Origin: Streptosporangiaceae bacterium NEAU-GS5
GTDB lineage: Bacteria > Actinomycetota > Actinomycetes > Streptosporangiales > Streptosporangiaceae
NCBI GenBank assembly: GCA_017592665.1
Contig: JAGFNW010000029.1
Location: 1 to 64,000 of the forward strand
Length of the DNA stretch: 64,000 nt
Direction: 5' to 3'
The number at the start of each line of letters is the position of its first letter. The first letter of the stretch is position 1. Below the pieces are notes generated by a model. That model did not search any database and was not told the origin of the DNA. It saw only the letters and a list, made by a program, of their open reading frames with translations. Made by a program: the position numbers and the translations under genes. Positions 41,907 through 51,457 of the stretch are shown here, piece after piece.

Positions 41907-42535
41907 GCGCGCGCGAGGCGATCCTGGCCCGGATCCGCGCCGCCGCCGCCGGGGCTCCGGACCCGGAGATCCCGAGGGCCTATCGCACCGAAGGAAGCGC
42001 CGACGACCTCGTCGAACGCTTCACGGAGCGGGTCCGCGACTACAAGGCGACGGTCCACGTCACGGCCGACGCCGGGACCGTGATCGCCGAGGCGCTGGCG
42101 CGGCGCGGCGGGCGCCGGTTCGTGGTCCCGGGCGGCTGGACGGCCGTGCCGGACGCCGCGGGCATGGCGGCCATGTCGGCCATGGCGGACATGGAGGCGC
42201 TGACCGACGACCCGCCGCTGAGCGCGCGCGACCTGGACGCGGCCGACGGAGTGATCACCGGATGCGCGGTGGCCATCGCCGAGACCGGGACGATCGTGCT
42301 GGACGCCGGGCCGGGGCAGGGCCGCCGCGCGCTGACGCTCGTCCCGGACTACCACCTGTGCGTGGTGCGGGCCGGGCAGATCGTCTCGTCGGTCCCGGAG
42401 GCGATCGCGCGCCTCGACCCGGCCCGCCCGCTGACCTGGATCAGCGGTTCGTCGGCCACCAGCGACATCGAGTTCGACCGGGTCGAAGGCGTGCACGGCC
42501 CGCGGACGCTCGAAGTGGTCGTGATCCTTCAGTAG
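41903..42535 (+). CDS. lutC: lactate utilization protein C
   Basis: A 210-residue LUD-domain protein (ITGCAVAIAETGTIVLDAGP, TLVPDYHLCVVRAGQIV, ISGSSATSDIEFDRVEGVHG) closing the lutABC operon. ATG 41903 lies in the lutB stop (ATGA) with GGAGGCG upstream. Its 3' end overlaps the opposing baeRF gene by 7 bases. Confidence 0.92.
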   Translation: MSAREAILARIRAAAAGAPDPEIPRAYRTEGSADDLVERFTERVRDYKATVHVTADAGTVIAEALARRGGRRFVVPGGWTAVPDAAGMAAMSAMADMEALTDDPPLSARDLDAADGVITGCAVAIAETGTIVLDAGPGQGRRALTLVPDYHLCVVRAGQIVSSVPEAIARLDPARPLTWISGSSATSDIEFDRVEGVHGPRTLEVVVILQ

Positions 42536-43593
42536 CGCAGGGTCGCTCCGATGCGGTCGGGGACGTCGAGGGAGGGGACGAACCAGAGTTCGGCTTCGGT
42601 CACGGCGGCGGCGCGCGCGATCGCGGCGTCGGCCCGTTCCTCGACCGGGTCGGCGACCCCCCATTCGCGCAGTTCGTCCCGGTCGGCGGACAGATGGGTG
42701 CCCTCGGGCCCGATCCACAGGGTCGCGGTGGACGATGGGTCGTCGGCCATGAGCACGCGCTCGGCCCGCGCCTCCCGCAGGACGCGCGCTGTCTCGGCCA
42801 GACCGGCCACGGACGGCCCGCGCCGGTGCTCGTCCACCAGATCGGCCTGGCGACGCCTCAGCCACGCGCTCAGGGCGCTCTCGACGTCGTGCAGATAGGC
42901 CCCCGGCATCGCGCCGGGGGCGCGGCTGCCGTGGGCGGCGGCCACGGCCCGCGCGGCCGCGTCCGGGCCCAGCCGTTCGAGGATCATGTGGCGGCTGCGG
43001 GGATCGCCGCCGACCACGATGACCTCGGCCTCGGCGGCCGCCGCCTCCTTGCTGACGACCTCGGCCGTGGCCGCGGCGTTGCGCCGCCAGGTCTCCTCGA
43101 CCTCGCGTTCGTAGCGCGGTTGCGACCAGCCACCCTGGCCGGTCTTCTGGATGGGCCAGTCGTCGGCTCGCACGACCAGCTCTCGGCGCTGCCCGCGGGC
43201 CACCACGATCACGTCGGAGCCCGCGTGGTCGGCCAGCACGAGGATGTGCGGCGCCTGCTCGCCCCGCTGGGCCAGCAGCGGGGTCACGTGGGGCAGCGGC
43301 GACCAGCGGGCGATCTCGCGGCGCGGCGGCATCGGGAGTGGTTCTGTGAACAGCGTGTCCGCAGAGGCGAACACCGCGCGGCCGGGAGCGGCCGCGCCTG
43401 GATCGGTGATCAGATCGCCCATCCGGTCGGCCACGTCCCCCGGCGCGCCGTACTCCTCGAGGAGCTCACGCGTCTGCCGCCAGCGCAGTTCGACGACGGT
43501 CGCCGCGTCCTCGGTGTTCCGCGAGGTCTCCAGATAGACCGACGCGTACGGGCCGCTCCGCTCGTACAGGTCGCGGATGAAGTCCAGTCGCAT
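42529..43593 (-). CDS. baeRF family 2 protein (eRF1/Pelota-like fold)
   Basis: A 354-residue protein of the bacterial archaeo-eukaryotic release factor-like group 2 (Rv2629-like): N-terminal YLETSRNTEDAATVVELRWR, then a central ADHAGSDVIVVARGQRREL segment and a helical domain, and a C-terminal VTEAELWFVPSL. Proteins of this group are proposed to act on ribosomes or as hydrolases under stress; the biochemical role here is unproven. It is 5 bases downstream of the DUF2795 gene, and such pairs are common in actinobacteria. Confidence 0.75.
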   Translation of the reverse strand: MRLDFIRDLYERSGPYASVYLETSRNTEDAATVVELRWRQTRELLEEYGAPGDVADRMGDLITDPGAAAPGRAVFASADTLFTEPLPMPPRREIARWSPLPHVTPLLAQRGEQAPHILVLADHAGSDVIVVARGQRRELVVRADDWPIQKTGQGGWSQPRYEREVEETWRRNAAATAEVVSKEAAAAEAEVIVVGGDPRSRHMILERLGPDAAARAVAAAHGSRAPGAMPGAYLHDVESALSAWLRRRQADLVDEHRRGPSVAGLAETARVLREARAERVLMADDPSSTATLWIGPEGTHLSADRDELREWGVADPVEERADAAIARAAAVTEAELWFVPSLDVPDRIGATLRY

Positions 43594-43598
43594 CCCCC

Positions 43599-43925
43599 TC
43601 ACCACCTCTGGCGATCGAGGCCCAGACCGAGCGCCTCGGCGACCTCGCCGACGTTGTGGAACTTGAGCTCGGGCAGCTCGCCCAGCGCTTGCATCACCTC
43701 GTCGGGCGCGGTCAGCCCTTCCGCGTGTGCCCGAAGGTCGGTCGGGGTGGCCGGATAGCGCGCGTCGCTCAGCCACTTGGCCAGGTTGCTGCGGCGCCCG
43801 ACGTCCGCGGGACTGATGCCGGCGAAGGTCGCCGGGTCGCCGTCCCGCACCGTCCCGTCGGCCTCATGCGTGTGCTGGTCGTCCAGGCGAGGGCCGTGCT
43901 TGTCGGTGCCACGTTCGCTCGACAC
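43599..43925 (-). CDS. DUF2795 domain protein
   Basis: A 108-residue protein: an N-terminal disordered GTDKHGPRLDDQ segment and a DUF2795 helical domain (LAKWLSDARYPATPTDLRAH, PDEVMQALGELPELKFHNVG). GTG 43925 is chosen because GGGAGGTG precedes it; the frame opens at 44000. Cotranscribed with the baeRF gene. Function unknown. Confidence 0.75.
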   Translation of the reverse strand: MSSERGTDKHGPRLDDQHTHEADGTVRDGDPATFAGISPADVGRRSNLAKWLSDARYPATPTDLRAHAEGLTAPDEVMQALGELPELKFHNVGEVAEALGLGLDRQRW

Positions 43926-44074
43926 TGGCGTCACCTCCCGAATCAAGGGTCCGTCGGGGCCCTCGTACCCGTCTGTTGGGGGACAAACATCTTGCGTCAC
44001 ATGGTTGAGCTGCGATGAAGTGATGATTTACGTGGAAATATCGGGACTTTGGCAAGGTTGAGGCAGGGGGAGTC

Positions 44075-45145
44075 GTGTTCGACGAGCACCTGACGATTAA
44101 GACCGAACGGCTCGTCTTGCGGCCTTTCCGGCGGGATGACGCCCGTCGGGTACGCAGAGTCCTCGATCAGGGCGAGTACGGCACGGCGCTGCCGCCCGGC
44201 GCGCCCGGGCACCCGTCCGGGATCGCGCAGTGGCTCTCCGACGGCGTGCACGAGCTGCGTCGCTCGGGTCAGGGCATCCACCTCGCCATGGAGACCGGCG
44301 GGGAGATCGTCGGCGCGATCAGCCTGTTCAAGACCCAGTGGGGGGCCGGGACCACCGAGGTCGGATACGGCGTGCACACCGCCCACCGAGGCCGTGGGTA
44401 CGCGCCCGAGGCCGTACGTGGCCTGGCCGCGTGGGCGCTCGGAGAGGGCGGGCTGCGCCGGATCGAGCTCCGCGCCAACATGGACAACACGGCCTCGATC
44501 CGGGTGGCCGAGAAGGCCGGGTTCACCCGGGAGGGCGTGCTGCGCTCGGGCGGCTTCGAGGACGACGGACCGCACGACCTGGCCGTCTTCGGACTGCTCA
44601 GAGACGACGTGCGGACCGGCTTCGACAGCCGGCTCGACGGCGAGCACCTGCTGCTGCGGCCGTTCGGCAAACGCGACGCCTTCGATGTCCTGTCGGCCGT
44701 ACGCGGAGACGGCGAGATCGCCCGCTGGATGGTGTGGGCTCAGGACTACAGCCTGGAGAAGGCCGTCGACTGGTGTGTCCGCTACGCCTTCGACGGCGAC
44801 GGCGTCAACTACGCGATCGAGCCGCGCGGGTCGGAGCGCCTCGCCGGCGCCATCGGCGTCGGGGCCGTGGACTACGAGCGCCGGGACGCGGAGATCGGCT
44901 ACTGGCTCGCGCCCTGGGCCCGCGGCCGTGGCTACGCGACCGAGGCCACCCGCATGGTCGCCGCCCACCTGTTCGAGCGGGGCATGCACCGGGTCCATCT
45001 GATCGCCGCGATCGGCAACCGCGCGAGCCAGGCCGTCGCCCGGCGGGCCGGGTTCATCGAGGAGGGCATTTTGCGGCGGTCCCTGCCGGTGCCCGAGGGC
45101 TGGGCGGACGGCGTTATTTTCGGTCTTCTGCACGGCGAACTCTGA
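44075..45145 (+). CDS. tandem GNAT acetyltransferase
   Basis: A 356-residue protein made of two GNAT domains (about 1-175 and 185-356). Each has the acetyl-CoA loop: GVHTAHRGRGYAPEAVRGLA in the first and WLAPWARGRGYATEATRMVA in the second, followed by the RIELRANMDN/RVHLIAAIGN strand. Both resemble RimJ/RimL N-acetyltransferases. The acceptor is not predictable. GTG start with GGGGGAG upstream; monocistronic, divergent to the DUF2795 gene. Confidence 0.85.
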   Translation: MFDEHLTIKTERLVLRPFRRDDARRVRRVLDQGEYGTALPPGAPGHPSGIAQWLSDGVHELRRSGQGIHLAMETGGEIVGAISLFKTQWGAGTTEVGYGVHTAHRGRGYAPEAVRGLAAWALGEGGLRRIELRANMDNTASIRVAEKAGFTREGVLRSGGFEDDGPHDLAVFGLLRDDVRTGFDSRLDGEHLLLRPFGKRDAFDVLSAVRGDGEIARWMVWAQDYSLEKAVDWCVRYAFDGDGVNYAIEPRGSERLAGAIGVGAVDYERRDAEIGYWLAPWARGRGYATEATRMVAAHLFERGMHRVHLIAAIGNRASQAVARRAGFIEEGILRRSLPVPEGWADGVIFGLLHGEL

Positions 45146-45264
45146 CCCGCTTTAACCTAATTTGACCTGACGCACTTCCCCACGGGGCCCGGCTGTCGGC
45201 TATCCTCGCGGACCGGACCGCGAATCCCCAGGTCGAGACGGGTCAAGACATTGGAGATCGGCAC

Positions 45265-46116
45265 GTGAAACCCCCGCTGTTGCTCGTCGGGCACGGCACG
45301 CACGACGAGACCGGGGCAGCCGAATTCGGCCGCCTGGTCCATCGCCTGCGCTGCCGTCTCGACGGGGTCGTCGCCGACGTCACGGGCGGATTCGTCGCCG
45401 GGGCACGCCCCGCGCTGTCCGACTCGGTCGCATCGCTCGTGGCCAGGGGCCACCACCATGTGATCGCGCTGCCGCTCAGTCTCACGGGCGACCGGCACGC
45501 GCTCGGTGACATCCCCGGCACGCTCGCGCTCGAACAGGAGCGCCACCCCACCTTGTCGTACGAGCTGGGCAAAGCGCTCGGCCCCGACCCGCGGATCCTC
45601 GGACTCCTGGCCGAGCGCCTCGAAGACGCGCAGGCCGAGATCCCCCGCATGACGTTCGCGAGCGCCGCCGAAGACGAGGCCGAGCACATCGCGCTCGGCG
45701 ACACGGCCGTCGTGCTGGTCGGGCACGGCTCCGCCGACCCGGCCGTCAACGCCGAGGTCCACCGCGTGTCGCGGCTGTTCTGGGAGCGGCACGCGTCCGA
45801 CTACCTGACGGTCGAGACGGCGTACGTCTCGCGCACGCGGCCGGGAGTGCCCGGCGGGCTGGAGCGCTGCCGCCGGCTCGGCGCGCGACGCGTGATCGTC
45901 CTGCCCTACCTGCTGTTCGCCGGCGCCGTCCTGGAGCGCGTGCTGGCGCAGGCCATGGCGTACGGCGCCAACCACGAGTGCATCGACATCCGCTGCGCCG
46001 AGGTCGTCGGCGACTGCGAGGGCCTCGCCGACGTGGTCGTCGACCGCTACGAGCAGGCCGTCTCCACCGAGGTGATGGAGGTCCCCGGGCTCCTCGAGGT
46101 GCTGGCCTCGGCGTAG
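45265..46116 (+). CDS. sirohydrochlorin chelatase, CbiX-type (two-domain)
   Basis: A 283-residue chelatase of class II. Each half starts with a LLVGHGTHDETGA / VLVGHGSADPAVN motif that supplies a metal-binding His. It inserts Co (B12) or Fe (siroheme) into sirohydrochlorin in the cytosol. Nearby cobT and the siroheme synthase-type gene support a tetrapyrrole role. The 119 bases upstream show no cobalamin riboswitch B12 box. Confidence 0.88.
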   Translation: MKPPLLLVGHGTHDETGAAEFGRLVHRLRCRLDGVVADVTGGFVAGARPALSDSVASLVARGHHHVIALPLSLTGDRHALGDIPGTLALEQERHPTLSYELGKALGPDPRILGLLAERLEDAQAEIPRMTFASAAEDEAEHIALGDTAVVLVGHGSADPAVNAEVHRVSRLFWERHASDYLTVETAYVSRTRPGVPGGLERCRRLGARRVIVLPYLLFAGAVLERVLAQAMAYGANHECIDIRCAEVVGDCEGLADVVVDRYEQAVSTEVMEVPGLLEVLASA

Positions 46117-46156
46117 GTTTAGCGTCTTTTCGAGCAATCGGCGTAGGTTTGAGCGC

Positions 46157-47209
46157 GTGCTGGACCAGACACTCGCGATGATCCAACCCGTCGACGCCGT
46201 CGCCATGGCGGAGGCGCGGGCTCACCAAGATCGGCTCACCAAGCCGAAGGGCTCGCTCGGCGCGCTCGAGGACGTCGCGGTCCGGCTCGCCGGCATCGCC
46301 GCCGCCTGCCCGCCGCCGCTGCCCGAGCCGGCCGCGCTCGCCATCTTCGCGGCCGACCACGGCGTGCACGCCCGTGGCGTCACGCCGTGGCCGCGCGAGG
46401 TGACGGCCCAGATGGTGGCCAACTTCCTGGCCGGTGGAGCGGTGGCCAACGCCTTCGCGGCCCACGTGGGCGCGTCCGTGACCGTGGTCGACGTGGGCGT
46501 CGCCGCCGATCTTCCGGCCGCGCCCGCGCTGCGCTCCCGCAAGATCGCGTACGGCACGGCCGACATCACCCAAGGCCCCGCCATGACCCGCGAGCAGGCC
46601 GTGGCGGCCCTCGAAGCCGGCATCGAGACCGCCGGCGACCTGGTGGAAAGCGGCGTCCGCTGCCTGATCACCGGCGACATGGGCATCGCCAACACCACCG
46701 CGTCGGCCGCCCTGATCTGCGCCTTCACGGGCCGCGACGCCGCCGACGCGACCGGGCGCGGCACCGGCGTCGACGACGTCACCTACGAACGCAAGATCGC
46801 CGTGGTCCGGGAGGCCCTGGCCGTCAACCTGCCCCGCGACACGCCCCTCGACGTGCTGGCGGCCGTCGGCGGGCTGGAGCACGCGGCGCTCGCCGGCTTC
46901 ATCCTCGGCGGCGCGGCGGCCCGGGTGCCGGTCATCCTCGACGGCGTGATCGCGGGCGCCGCCGCCCTCGCCGCCGCGGCGCTGGCGCCCGACGCGATCG
47001 GCTACTGCGTGGCCGGCCACCGGTCGGCCGAGCCGGGGCATGCGGCCGCCCTCGCATTCCTCGGCATGCGGCCGCTGGTCGACCTGGAGCTGCGGCTCGG
47101 CGAGGGGACCGGCGCCCTGCTCGCCCTGCCGCTCGTCGGCGCGGCCGTACGCGTCATGCACGAGGTGGCCACCTTCGACTCCGCGGGGGTCACCGACAAG
47201 CCGTCTTGA
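46157..47209 (+). CDS. cobT: nicotinate-nucleotide--dimethylbenzimidazole phosphoribosyltransferase
   Basis: A 350-residue CobT. It makes alpha-ribazole phosphate for the lower ligand of B12. Diagnostic segments are RLTKPKGSLGALEDVAVRLA, IFAADHGVHARGVTPWPREV, GDMGIANTTASAALI and GRGTGVD, with the catalytic Glu in LRLGEGTGALLALPL near the C-terminus. GTG start; 40 bases after the chelatase gene, so probably one transcript. Confidence 0.93.
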   Translation: MLDQTLAMIQPVDAVAMAEARAHQDRLTKPKGSLGALEDVAVRLAGIAAACPPPLPEPAALAIFAADHGVHARGVTPWPREVTAQMVANFLAGGAVANAFAAHVGASVTVVDVGVAADLPAAPALRSRKIAYGTADITQGPAMTREQAVAALEAGIETAGDLVESGVRCLITGDMGIANTTASAALICAFTGRDAADATGRGTGVDDVTYERKIAVVREALAVNLPRDTPLDVLAAVGGLEHAALAGFILGGAAARVPVILDGVIAGAAALAAAALAPDAIGYCVAGHRSAEPGHAAALAFLGMRPLVDLELRLGEGTGALLALPLVGAAVRVMHEVATFDSAGVTDKPS

Positions 47210-47230
47210 TCATTGCCGGATGATGGAGCC

Positions 47231-48232
47231 ATGGCGAGATATGGCCCCATGTTCGGACCGGACATCACATTTCTCGGAATCGACCGCTGCGACCTGACCG
47301 ACCCCGGCAGCTTCGCGGGGGCGGACGTCGTGATCGTCGGAGCCCCCTTCGACGGCGGCACGAGCTACCGCTCCGGCGCCCGATTCGGCCCGCAGGCCCT
47401 GCGGATGGCCTGCTACCTGCCGCACGACGGCTCCCGCCCCAGCCTCGCCCTCCGCGTGGACGCCCTGAAGGACATCAGGGTCCTCGACGCTGGCGACGTC
47501 GAGTGCTACTCGGGCGACATCGAGACATCGATCAGGAACATCGAGGACGCCGTCCACACGATCTCCGCGTCCGGCGCCATCCCGCTCATCCTCGGCGGCG
47601 ACCACACGATCGCCCTGCCCGACGCGCGCGGCGTGGCCAGGCACCACGGCTTCGGCCGGATCTCGATGATCCACTTCGACGCGCACGCGGACACCGGCAA
47701 CATCGCCTTCGGCCACCTGTACGGCCACGGGCAGCCAATGCGGCGGCTCATCGAGTCGGGGGCGCTGCGCGGCGACCGATTCCTGCAGATCGGCCTCCGC
47801 GGCTACTGGCCCGAGCCCGAGACCCTGACGTGGATGGCCGGGCAGCGCATGCGCGCGTACGAGATGACCGAAGTTGTCGAACGCGGCCTCACCGAATGCC
47901 TCGACGAGGCCTTCGGGATCGCCCTCGACGAGTGCGACGGCGTCTTCGTGTCGATCGACATCGACGTGTGCGACCCCGGCCACGCGCCCGGCACCGGCAC
48001 GCCGGAACCCGGCGGGCTGACGGCGCGCCAGCTGCTCGACTCGGTGCGGCGGATCTGCTACGAGCTGCCGGTCGTCGGCCTGGACGTGGTCGAGGTGGCC
48101 CCGCCGTACGACCACGCCGACATCACGGCGTTCCTCGGGAACCGGGTCGTGCTCGAGGCCCTGTCTGGATTGGCGCGCCGCCGTAAGGGGCTTACCTGGG
48201 ACCCCCGACAACCGCTTCTTGACGGACGATAA
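47231..48232 (+). CDS. agmatinase/ureohydrolase family protein
   Basis: A 333-residue binuclear manganese hydrolase. All metal ligands are visible: GGDHTIALPD, HFDAHADTGN and SIDIDVCDPGHAPGTGTPEP. It hydrolyses a guanidino compound, most likely agmatine or a guanidino acid, to urea. ATG 47231 is preferred, as family homology starts there (YGPMFGPDITFLG); the frame is open to TTG 47213. It follows cobT by 21 bases but has no obvious link to B12. Confidence 0.88.
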   Translation: MARYGPMFGPDITFLGIDRCDLTDPGSFAGADVVIVGAPFDGGTSYRSGARFGPQALRMACYLPHDGSRPSLALRVDALKDIRVLDAGDVECYSGDIETSIRNIEDAVHTISASGAIPLILGGDHTIALPDARGVARHHGFGRISMIHFDAHADTGNIAFGHLYGHGQPMRRLIESGALRGDRFLQIGLRGYWPEPETLTWMAGQRMRAYEMTEVVERGLTECLDEAFGIALDECDGVFVSIDIDVCDPGHAPGTGTPEPGGLTARQLLDSVRRICYELPVVGLDVVEVAPPYDHADITAFLGNRVVLEALSGLARRRKGLTWDPRQPLLDGR

Positions 48233-48311
48233 GTCCGATGAGTGAGTGGCGTCACAGGTCAGCCGGTAGGTTTACGTCATAACACACCGAGCTTGACTGA
48301 ATGAGGGAGAC

Positions 48312-49559
48312 ATGGCCCGCGGAGAGGTGGCACCGTATCTGCTCGGCCTCCGGCTCGACGGCCGGCGCGTCCTCGTGGTCGGGGGCGGGCGCGTCGCCCA
48401 GCGGCGCGTGCCCGCTCTCCTGGAGGCGGGCGCGGCCATCACCCTCGTGTCTCCGAGCGTCACCCCGGCGCTCGACGATCTCATCGCCGACGGGCGGATC
48501 GTCTGGGAGCGCCGGCCCTATCGGGTGGGCGACTGCGACGGCGCCTGGATCGTCCACACCTGCACCAGTAAGCGCGACGTCAACACGGCCGTCGCCGCCG
48601 AGGCGGAGGCCAAGCGCATCTGGTGCGTACGGGCCGACGACAAGGACGCCTCCGCCGCGTGGACTCCCGCGAGCGGCCGGGTGGACGAGATCGGCGTGGC
48701 CGTCACGGCCGGGGGAGACCCGCGCCGCGCGGCCGGGATCAGGGACGCGGTGGTCGCCGCGCTCCGCGACGGCACCGTCGACGCGCGGCGGCACCGCACC
48801 AAGCCGGTCGGCGTCGCCCTGGTCGGCGCCGGGCCGGGCGACCCCGGGCTGATCACGGTGCGCGGGCGGCAGCTGCTCGCCCAGGCCGACGTCGTGGTCG
48901 CCGACCGCCTCATCCCGCGCGGCCTGCTCGGCGAACTGCCGGCCGACGTCGAGCTGATCGACGCCGCCAAGGTCCCGTACGGCCGGGCCCTGCCCCAGGA
49001 CAAGATCAACGAGGTGCTGATCGACCGGGCGAGGCAGGGCAGGTTCGTGGTCCGGCTGAAAGGCGGCGACCCGTTCGTCTTCGGGCGCGGCGGCGAGGAA
49101 ATGATCGCCTGCGCCGAGGCCGGCATCCCGGTGATCGTGGTCCCCGGCGTCACGAGCGCGGTCGCGGTGCCCGCCGTGGCGGGTGTCCCGGTCACGCATC
49201 GTGGTGTCAGCCAGGAGTTTCATGTCATTTCCGTACATGTGGCACCAGAGCATCCAAAGTCCACGGTGGACTGGGAGGGACTGGCGAAAACAGGGGGAAC
49301 CCTGGTACTTCTGATGGCGGTCGAGCGGATCACGGAGATCGCCGGAAGCCTGGTGCGATATGGGCTGTCCCCGGAAACTCCCGTAATGGTGGTGCAGGAC
49401 GGTACTCTTCCCACGCAACGGGCAATCGCCGCCACACTGACCACAGTGGCGGAACGCGTGACCGAGGCTGGGATACGCCCACCGGCGATCGTCATCGTCG
49501 GTGACGTCGTCAGAGTCGGCCAGGAGATCGAGATGGTGCGAGCGGAGCGGGTCCCGTGA
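48312..49559 (+). CDS. cysG: siroheme synthase-type fusion: precorrin-2 dehydrogenase/uroporphyrinogen-III methyltransferase
   Basis: A 415-residue bifunctional protein. Residues 1-150 are the NAD-dependent precorrin-2 dehydrogenase (VLVVGGGRVAQRRVPALLEA). Residues 160-415 are the SAM-dependent uroporphyrinogen-III C-methyltransferase (VALVGAGPGDPGLITVRGRQ, VRLKGGDPFVFGRGGEE). The CysG middle dimerisation part is short. Together with the chelatase it gives sirohydrochlorin and siroheme. ATG 48312 follows GAGGGAG. The stop overlaps the dynamin-like gene. From about 49200 to 49480 codon use is noticeably less GC-rich than elsewhere in the gene. Confidence 0.9.
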   Translation: MARGEVAPYLLGLRLDGRRVLVVGGGRVAQRRVPALLEAGAAITLVSPSVTPALDDLIADGRIVWERRPYRVGDCDGAWIVHTCTSKRDVNTAVAAEAEAKRIWCVRADDKDASAAWTPASGRVDEIGVAVTAGGDPRRAAGIRDAVVAALRDGTVDARRHRTKPVGVALVGAGPGDPGLITVRGRQLLAQADVVVADRLIPRGLLGELPADVELIDAAKVPYGRALPQDKINEVLIDRARQGRFVVRLKGGDPFVFGRGGEEMIACAEAGIPVIVVPGVTSAVAVPAVAGVPVTHRGVSQEFHVISVHVAPEHPKSTVDWEGLAKTGGTLVLLMAVERITEIAGSLVRYGLSPETPVMVVQDGTLPTQRAIAATLTTVAERVTEAGIRPPAIVIVGDVVRVGQEIEMVRAERVP

Positions 49560-51457
49560 CGTCGCCTGCGAGGAAGACCGAGCGGCGCCCTGGTCCTCCG
49601 GAGGCGGGTGACACGTCCACGGGGCCTGAGCAGGGCGAGGGCGCGCCCGGCGTTGAGCATGCCCGGGTTGACGACGCCGAGACCCCTGGGGAGCAGACCC
49701 TGTCCTTTCCAGCGATCCGCGACGACGCGTCCGGCGCCCCGGATTCCGAGGGGTCGGGAGACCGGGTCAGGGAGGTGTCCCTGCCCGAGCCGGTGTCCGA
49801 AGGACTCACCGCGGCGCTGCGGCAGCTCGGAGAGGCGGTCACCGACCTCCACTTCGGCCTCGACGTGCCGGGCGCCGACGAGGCGCGCAAGGCACAGCTG
49901 GCGGTGCTCGCCCAGCTCAAGGACTACGTCATCCCGCGCGTCCACATGAGCACGGCGCCCGCGCTCATCGTCATCGCGGGCAGCACGGGAGCCGGCAAGT
50001 CCACGCTGGTCAACACGCTCGCCGCGCAGTCGGTCAGCGCCACCGGCGTGCGCCGCCCCACCACCAGCACCCCGGTCCTCGCCTGCCATCCCGACGACCA
50101 CGGGTGGTTCGCCAAGGGCGACCTGCTCGGCGGCCTCACCAGGCTCGAGAAGCCGATCGACGGCAAGGCCACCGAGTCGATCGTCGTGGTGCCCACCGAG
50201 CGCCTGCCGCAGGGCGTCGCGCTGCTCGACACGCCCGACATCGACTCGGTCGTGGAGGTCCACAGCGAGATCGCGCACCGCATGCTCGACGCCGCCGACC
50301 TGTGGGTGTTCGTCACCACCGCGTCCCGCTACGCCGACGCCCCGTCGTGGGGCCTGCTGCGGCTGGCCAAGGAGCGCGGCGCGCGCCTGGTCATCGTGCT
50401 GTCCCGGGTGCCGATCAAGTCCCGCGAGGTCATCGTCAAGCACTTCGGCCGCATGCTCGACGAGTACGGCCTGGCCGACGTCGAGCGCTTCGTCATCAAC
50501 GAGACCAAGGTCGTCGACGGGCGCATGACCGACGACGACGTGGTCGACCTCAGGATGTGGCTGGCCGACCTGTCCGTCGACGAGCAGCGCCGGGCGCAGG
50601 CGATCCAGTCCACGCTCAACGGCGTGTTCAACAGCTTCCGCAGCCGCGTCCCCGCGCTGGCCCGGCACCTGGAGACCCAGGTCGCGCTCCGCGCCGACCT
50701 CCGGTCCGACGTCGACGCCGCCTTCATGGGCGCGATCGCCGAGATCGACGAGGCGACCCGCAACGGCTCGCTGCTCCGCGGCGAGGTGCTGGCCCGCTGG
50801 CAGGACTTCGCCGGATCCGGCGACCTGATGCGCAGCCTGTCGCTCCGCAAGAGCAAGGCCCAGCCGCAGGGGCCCGAGCGCCTTCGGGCCCTCAAGGCCG
50901 CGCTGCGGGCCGGGCTGGAGTCGGTCATCACCTCCTCCGCGCTGCGGGCCTCAGAAGAGGTCGTGGCGCGCTGGAGGCAGCGTGCGGGCGCGGGCGACCG
51001 GCTCGCCGCCACGCCCGGTCTCGGCCGCCCCTCCGAGGAGCTCGTGCGCCGCGCCGCCCGGGCCATCTCCGGCTGGCAGGATCACGTCTCCGAGCTGATC
51101 CGCACCGAGGGCGTCACCAAGCGGTCGGTCGCGAAGGTCGTCACCTTCGACGTCGACTCACTGTCGCTGATCTTCATGGTCGGCCTGCTGGGATACGGCA
51201 CCACCGAGCTGTCGCCGTCCCGTAAGACCGGGAGCGGGGGAGCGTTGCCACAACGGCTGCTGCGGGGGCTGCTCGGCGCCGAGTCGCTGCGCAGCATCAG
51301 CGCCAAGGCCCGAAGCGACCTGCGGGCGAGGATAGGCCTGATCTTCGACGACGAGACCCTGCGTTACGTCGACGCGCTGGACGCCGCGGGCATTCCTGAC
51401 GAAGCCGCCGCCACCCGGCTTTACCAGGCAACGTACAACCTCGAGGTCGCGAGATGA
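49556..51457 (+). CDS. dynamin-like GTPase (first of pair)
   Basis: A 633-residue GTPase. After a disordered acidic N-terminus of about 90 residues comes the P-loop GSTGAGKST near residue 142, the switch motif LLDTPDIDSVVE near 223, and the helical stalk. No strong transmembrane helix is present except a weak hydrophobic patch near residue 540. The order of two such GTPases, then ssb, then ettA, matches the Streptomyces dynA/dynB-ssbB neighbourhood, where the pair stabilises FtsZ rings at sporulation septa. A cell-division role is inferred. GTG start overlaps the previous stop. Confidence 0.8.
   Translation: MTSPARKTERRPGPPEAGDTSTGPEQGEGAPGVEHARVDDAETPGEQTLSFPAIRDDASGAPDSEGSGDRVREVSLPEPVSEGLTAALRQLGEAVTDLHFGLDVPGADEARKAQLAVLAQLKDYVIPRVHMSTAPALIVIAGSTGAGKSTLVNTLAAQSVSATGVRRPTTSTPVLACHPDDHGWFAKGDLLGGLTRLEKPIDGKATESIVVVPTERLPQGVALLDTPDIDSVVEVHSEIAHRMLDAADLWVFVTTASRYADAPSWGLLRLAKERGARLVIVLSRVPIKSREVIVKHFGRMLDEYGLADVERFVINETKVVDGRMTDDDVVDLRMWLADLSVDEQRRAQAIQSTLNGVFNSFRSRVPALARHLETQVALRADLRSDVDAAFMGAIAEIDEATRNGSLLRGEVLARWQDFAGSGDLMRSLSLRKSKAQPQGPERLRALKAALRAGLESVITSSALRASEEVVARWRQRAGAGDRLAATPGLGRPSEELVRRAARAISGWQDHVSELIRTEGVTKRSVAKVVTFDVDSLSLIFMVGLLGYGTTELSPSRKTGSGGALPQRLLRGLLGAESLRSISAKARSDLRARIGLIFDDETLRYVDALDAAGIPDEAAATRLYQATYNLEVAR

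Noticed and set aside
45146-45264. Cobalamin riboswitch before the CbiX-like gene
   Set aside because: No B12-box-like GCCACTG core or pseudoknot pattern was found in the 119-base leader.
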